Below, piece after piece: positions 6,977 through 8,888 of a stretch of 8,888 bases of DNA. The notes under the pieces are model-generated. The model worked only from the letters and a program-made list of their open reading frames with translations, was not told where the DNA came from and searched no databases. The position numbers and the translations under genes are program-made. The stretch spans positions 1-8,888 of the forward strand of contig DHJA01000121.1 in NCBI GenBank assembly GCA_002404095.1. The letters are read 5' to 3'. How positions within the stretch are numbered: the first letter of the stretch is position 1; every line of letters begins with the position of its first letter. This DNA is from Planctomycetaceae bacterium UBA4732. GTDB lineage: Bacteria > Planctomycetota > Planctomycetia > Gemmatales > Gemmataceae.

Positions 6977-7078
6977 ACGTCCTCGCCGTCCGACTCTCCC
7001 CCTACCGCGTGGTCTGCACAGAAGAGACGGGACGGGTCAACTTTGCGCTAATCTAGTCGGCGCCAAGATCGGCCTTTC

Positions 7079-7123
7079 CTATGGGACGCGACATCTGCAA
7101 ACATATGTCGGCATCATGGCCGG
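7079..7123 (-). pseudogene. Partial duplicate of the 3' end of the cysteine-rich gene
   Basis: Read on the minus strand these bases give PAMMPTYVCRCRVP then a TAG stop. The neighbouring intact gene ends PGMMPTDVCRCRVPPG. The DNA match spans about 42 bp (7083-7124 against 7156-7197, 38 identical), offset by 73 bp. Of five codon differences before the stop, three are silent. The upstream part of a gene is missing and the frame differs from that of the intact copy, so this reads as a remnant of a second copy or a local duplication. No Shine-Dalgarno for a separate peptide was seen. Confidence 0.55.
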
Positions 7124-7197
7124 GCGATCGGGAACAGCACCGTCTTCATCCAGGCGGGACACGACATCTGCAAACATCTGTCGGCATCATGCCAGGG
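7083..7197. repeat. Pair of 42-bp direct repeats, each containing an inverted repeat
   Basis: Copies occupy 7083-7124 and 7156-7197 and agree at 38 of 42 positions. Within each, CGACATCTG and a near-complement flank CAAA: in the left copy (7089-7110) the arms pair at 8 of 9 positions, in the right copy (7162-7183) at 7 of 9. The right copy encodes the C-terminus of the cysteine-rich protein, while the left copy is intergenic, about 107 bp before the next gene. The bases between copies are not repeated. Confidence 0.75.
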
Positions 7198-7490
7198 GGT
7201 AGATAGAGTGTACGCTTAATACACGTACAGCCGCTACAATCATTGTTTGGGTCATAGGTCGTGTCACAGGTTCCAGTAGCGCCGCCGTCATGGCATGAGC
7301 CATTAACGTTAGGAACTGTATTATTGCATGTTGCTCCTCCATTGGTGCCGCAGTCGTCATTCGCGCACCCTCCCGTACCGCTTGCCAAGGATTTGCTTTG
7401 ACCGGCTGGTCCGAGCAGCACACCGACCACCAGCAAGGCGAGGCCTAGCGAGGTCAGGAACCATGAGACGCGTTCTGCCGCTTTCTGCAC
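7146..7490 (-). CDS. Small secreted cysteine-rich protein (10 Cys)
   Basis: This is a 114-residue protein of unknown function. The N-terminus MQKAAERVSW precedes a strong hydrophobic segment (FLTSLGLALLVVGVLLG), so it is exported or anchored; SLA|SG near residue 37 is a possible cleavage site. The rest is Gly/Asn/Asp-rich with cysteines at 42, 47, 55, 66, 75, 85, 88, 90, 107 and 109, an even number that suggests five disulfides or metal/cofactor ligation. Two stretches starting GGAT (51-68 and 69-87) look like an imperfect internal repeat. The start is GTG with AAAGGAGGT (7496-7504) 5 nt upstream, the strongest ribosome site in the window, so high expression is likely. It lies 72 bp after the MauE-DUF1573 gene on the same strand. 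This placement suggests a client or partner of that redox membrane protein; this is inference from context. Confidence 0.72.
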   Translation of the reverse strand: MQKAAERVSWFLTSLGLALLVVGVLLGPAGQSKSLASGTGGCANDDCGTNGGATCNNTVPNVNGSCHDGGATGTCDTTYDPNNDCSGCTCIKRTLYLPPGMMPTDVCRCRVPPG

Positions 7491-7495
7491 GTTGC

Positions 7496-7504
7496 ACCTC
7501 CTTT
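7496..7504 (-). promoter_or_regulatory. Near-perfect Shine-Dalgarno before a GTG start
   Basis: AAAGGAGGT stands 5 nt upstream of GTG 7490. It matches the 16S anti-Shine-Dalgarno almost fully and fixes the start of the cysteine-rich gene although the codon is GTG. It is clearly stronger than the sites of the neighbouring genes. Confidence 0.75.
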
Positions 7505-7562
7505 AGAATTGGGAACCAGTTTCTGACATCCGCCCCGAGCAGTCGCCCGCCGGGCGGAAGCG

Positions 7563-8498
7563 CTACGATCCGCCTTTGCTCACCACCCGTCCCCTCACCT
7601 CTCCGAAGACCTGCGACTGGGCCGTGTCGTCTGTGAACAGGACGAATGAGTGCCTGACCGCCCGCGGCGACCCACGAAAGGCCACCCGGATCGTGACCGA
7701 TTGGCCGCCACGCGGGGGAACCACGACCGGCAGGTCATTCCACACGACGCAGGAGCAATCCGCCGTCCCGCCGTACACGCGAACCGGGTGGTCCGTATGG
7801 TTCACAAGTCGGATCGGGATCGACCGCGTATCCAGCGCCGGTACGTCCCCCATGTCGCTGATCGGCGGATCGACCGTGATTGCCTCGCCGCGCAGATGAA
7901 CGAGCGCCTCGCCCAGAGATCCGTAAGCAAACGTCACCGCCGCCGCCGAAACGGCCAGGATCGCGCCAGCGCCGGCCGTCGTCAGGAGCAGCCGTCGCAG
8001 GTCCGCCCAACAGATTCGCAACACCTCGGAGGGGCGGAACAGGAAGAGGGCGGCAACGGCCGCCACGTCCAGCCCGAAAGCGTACCAGGGGCTGAGCGGC
8101 AGCTTCTCACCGAAGCAACCGCACGTCGCTTGACCCGTCAACCCCAGGTACAAGCTTGCCCCGGCCAAGCCGCAGAACCAGACCAGCGCGGCCCACCACA
8201 GCGCCCGTTTGAAGAGTCCCGCCAACAGCCAGAGGCCGAGAAGGACTTCTACTTCGGCAACCGTCAGCCGCCAAACCGGATCGGACAACCATTCAAGGTA
8301 GCCGCCAAAGCTGACGGCGTCGCTCGGCGAAAAGACTTTCAAGATCGTGGCGCCGAGCAAGACCGCGCCCAGCAGGATTCTCAAAATGGCAAAGCCGCGG
8401 CGCCTCCACGGCGCAATTTCCTTTTCCACCTGTCGAACGGTTTCCGTCCCTTGCGACGGTGCATTCAGGTGAACATTAGGTGCCGCGCTCACGTCCAT
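7563..8498 (-). CDS. MauE/DoxX-like redox membrane protein fused to a DUF1573-like domain
   Basis: This is a 311-residue membrane protein. Residues about 35-155 form a four-helix MauE/DoxX-like domain: RRRGFAILRILLGAVLLGATILKVFSP, then helices after EVEVLLGLWLL and ALWWAALVWF, the conserved CGCFGE at C126-C128, and a fourth helix. MauE is needed for making the disulfide-rich small subunit of methylamine dehydrogenase, so members are linked to disulfide formation. A fifth helix (about 172-192) leads to a soluble C-terminal part with TADCSCVVW (C248, C250) and PVVVPPRGGQSVTIRV, the cysteine motif and strand pattern of DUF1573/ASH-type Ig-like domains. The frame reaches a TTG at 8630, but those extra 44 residues look non-coding; the ATG at 8498 is preferred despite a weak ribosome site. 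The domains suggest a thiol relay across the membrane face. The cysteine-rich gene comes next. Confidence 0.82.
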   Translation of the reverse strand: MDVSAAPNVHLNAPSQGTETVRQVEKEIAPWRRRGFAILRILLGAVLLGATILKVFSPSDAVSFGGYLEWLSDPVWRLTVAEVEVLLGLWLLAGLFKRALWWAALVWFCGLAGASLYLGLTGQATCGCFGEKLPLSPWYAFGLDVAAVAALFLFRPSEVLRICWADLRRLLLTTAGAGAILAVSAAAVTFAYGSLGEALVHLRGEAITVDPPISDMGDVPALDTRSIPIRLVNHTDHPVRVYGGTADCSCVVWNDLPVVVPPRGGQSVTIRVAFRGSPRAVRHSFVLFTDDTAQSQVFGEVRGRVVSKGGS

Positions 8499-8589
8499 TA
8501 GACACGCTCGATTCTGTGAACCGGGTTCAAACAGTAATCGCTTTGCACACCGGCCATACCGACTCCTTCCGGAGCCGTCGCCCGACGCG

Positions 8590-8613
8590 AGAAGATGAGA
8601 AGATGAGAAGATG
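8590..8613. repeat. AGAAGATG x3 tandem repeat
   Basis: Three exact head-to-tail copies of the 8-mer AGAAGATG fill 8590-8613. The last overlaps a 15-bp palindrome. The block lies 92 bp upstream of the MauE-DUF1573 start. It may be a slippage-prone tract in the leader. Confidence 0.85.
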
Positions 8614-8727
8614 CTAACAGCATCCCTCAACCCGCTACCTTCGCACCCGCCGACCTTATCGCCTTGTCCGCGTCATTTTATCAGGTGAGGACGCAATGGG
8701 AAAAGGAAAAGAGAGAATTCCCGACAG

Positions 8728-8761
8728 GGAAAGAAAAGGTGGCAGGAAAGAAAAGGTGGCA
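8728..8761. repeat. 17-bp tandem duplication
   Basis: GGAAAGAAAAGGTGGCA occurs twice without a gap (8728-8744 and 8745-8761). The second copy also forms the left arm of a hairpin: AAAAGGT (8751-8757), loop GGCAGGA, ACCTTTT (8765-8771). Similar purine-rich units are, from memory, frequent between planctomycete genes. Confidence 0.85.
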
Positions 8762-8790
8762 GGAACCTTTTCGGGCCTCCCTAGACCCTG

Positions 8791-8882
8791 GGCGGCAAAA
8801 CGCTTGGCGGGTTGGCGGGCGGTCCCTAAGTCCTTTGCCGCTAAGGATTTCACTGCCCGCCAAACCCGCCCGCCAAGCCGCC
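8791..8882. repeat. Nested inverted repeat, REP-like, near the right edge
   Basis: TTGGCGGGC (8812-8820) pairs with GCCCGCCAA (8855-8863). GCTTGGCGGG (8802-8811) pairs with CCCGCCAAGC (8869-8878) across a 5-nt bulge. GGCGG (8791-8795) can pair with CCGCC (8878-8882), using base 8878 as an alternative partner. The central loop holds its own stem, TCCTT (8831-8835) with AAGGA (8843-8847). The stacked arms suggest a structured repeat element; it may extend beyond the window. Confidence 0.65.
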
Positions 8883-8888
8883 TTTGGC

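Larger units (their letters stand above)
8499..8888. other. Gene-free right-edge region with short repeats and hairpins
   Basis: No convincing gene was found in these 390 bases. The part nearest the MauE-DUF1573 gene should hold its leader and promoter, but no good -35/-10 pair was seen. It contains a 6-bp stem with a GGAA tetraloop on the minus strand (8561-8576), the perfect 15-bp palindrome GATGCTAACAGCATC (8610-8624), three copies of AGAAGATG (8590-8613), a 17-bp tandem duplication and a nested inverted repeat at the edge. Minus-strand frames here read as low-complexity Phe/Pro/Ser peptide and are judged spurious. Confidence 0.6.

Noticed and set aside
7012..7040. TTGACC (7035-7040) as a -35 for the 5891-6976 gene
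   Set aside because: At 17 bp spacing the -10 would be GCAGAC, which is a poor match. The -35 alone is not enough to call a promoter.
7083..7197. Two repeats as the start of a CRISPR array
   Set aside because: There are only two copies, they are imperfect, and one encodes the end of a protein. No third unit and no cas genes were seen.
8499..8630. 44-residue N-terminal extension of the MauE-DUF1573 protein from TTG 8630
   Set aside because: It runs through the AGAAGATG repeats and palindrome, starts at TTG without a good ribosome site, and looks unlike a conserved N-terminus.
8656..8853. Minus-strand frame reading KVPATFSFLPPFLSLSG
   Set aside because: It is a translation of the purine-rich tandem repeats and inverted repeat, with no ribosome site or domain.
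8791..8888. tRNA or other cloverleaf RNA at the right edge
   Set aside because: The nested stems do not give the tRNA arm lengths, and there is no T-loop GTTCRA-like box; a repeat element explains the pairing better.

Overview
The window looks like a piece of a planctomycete chromosome, most like the Gemmata/Pirellula side of the phylum. The main reasons are a DUF1559 protein with a pilin-type N-terminus and a C-terminal H-X9-DG motif, a small leucine-rich-repeat lipoprotein of the planctomycete 24-residue type, a PqaA-type hydrolase, secreted proteins with a single C-terminal membrane anchor, and palindromic intergenic repeats. The lineage call rests on family style and is an inference. All recognisable genes are on the minus strand, so the window is read from right to left.

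Right part (about 7080-8888). The far right edge holds no gene, only a 17-bp tandem duplication, several hairpins and a nested inverted repeat cut by the window edge. Next come a membrane protein that fuses a MauE/DoxX-like redox domain to a DUF1573-like extracytoplasmic domain (7563-8498) and, 72 bp further, a small secreted protein with ten cysteines and a near-perfect Shine-Dalgarno before a GTG start (7146-7490). A second, partial copy of the 3' end of the cysteine-rich gene lies just beyond its stop. This pair is the most interesting part of the window: a possible disulfide-handling membrane protein beside a plausible disulfide-rich client.

Middle (4841-6976). A secreted or membrane-anchored protein of unknown function (5891-6976) is followed after 20 bp by the DUF1559 pseudopilin-like protein (4935-5870), probably as one transcript. 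A large palindrome (4841-4911) then separates them from the next cluster.

Left-middle (1610-4803). A tight three-gene run follows: a class I SAM-dependent methyltransferase, an LRR lipoprotein whose start lies inside the methyltransferase frame, and a large GT-C-fold polytopic membrane glycosyltransferase. The methyltransferase and glycosyltransferase suggest envelope glycan or glycolipid work; the role of the LRR protein is unknown.

Left (1-1511). A secreted PqaA-type alpha/beta hydrolase with an apparent Ser-Asp-His triad is followed by the first 21 codons of another minus-strand gene that runs off the left edge. No rRNA, tRNA or CRISPR array was seen. Most gene starts were moved from the longest frame to an internal start with a better Shine-Dalgarno.
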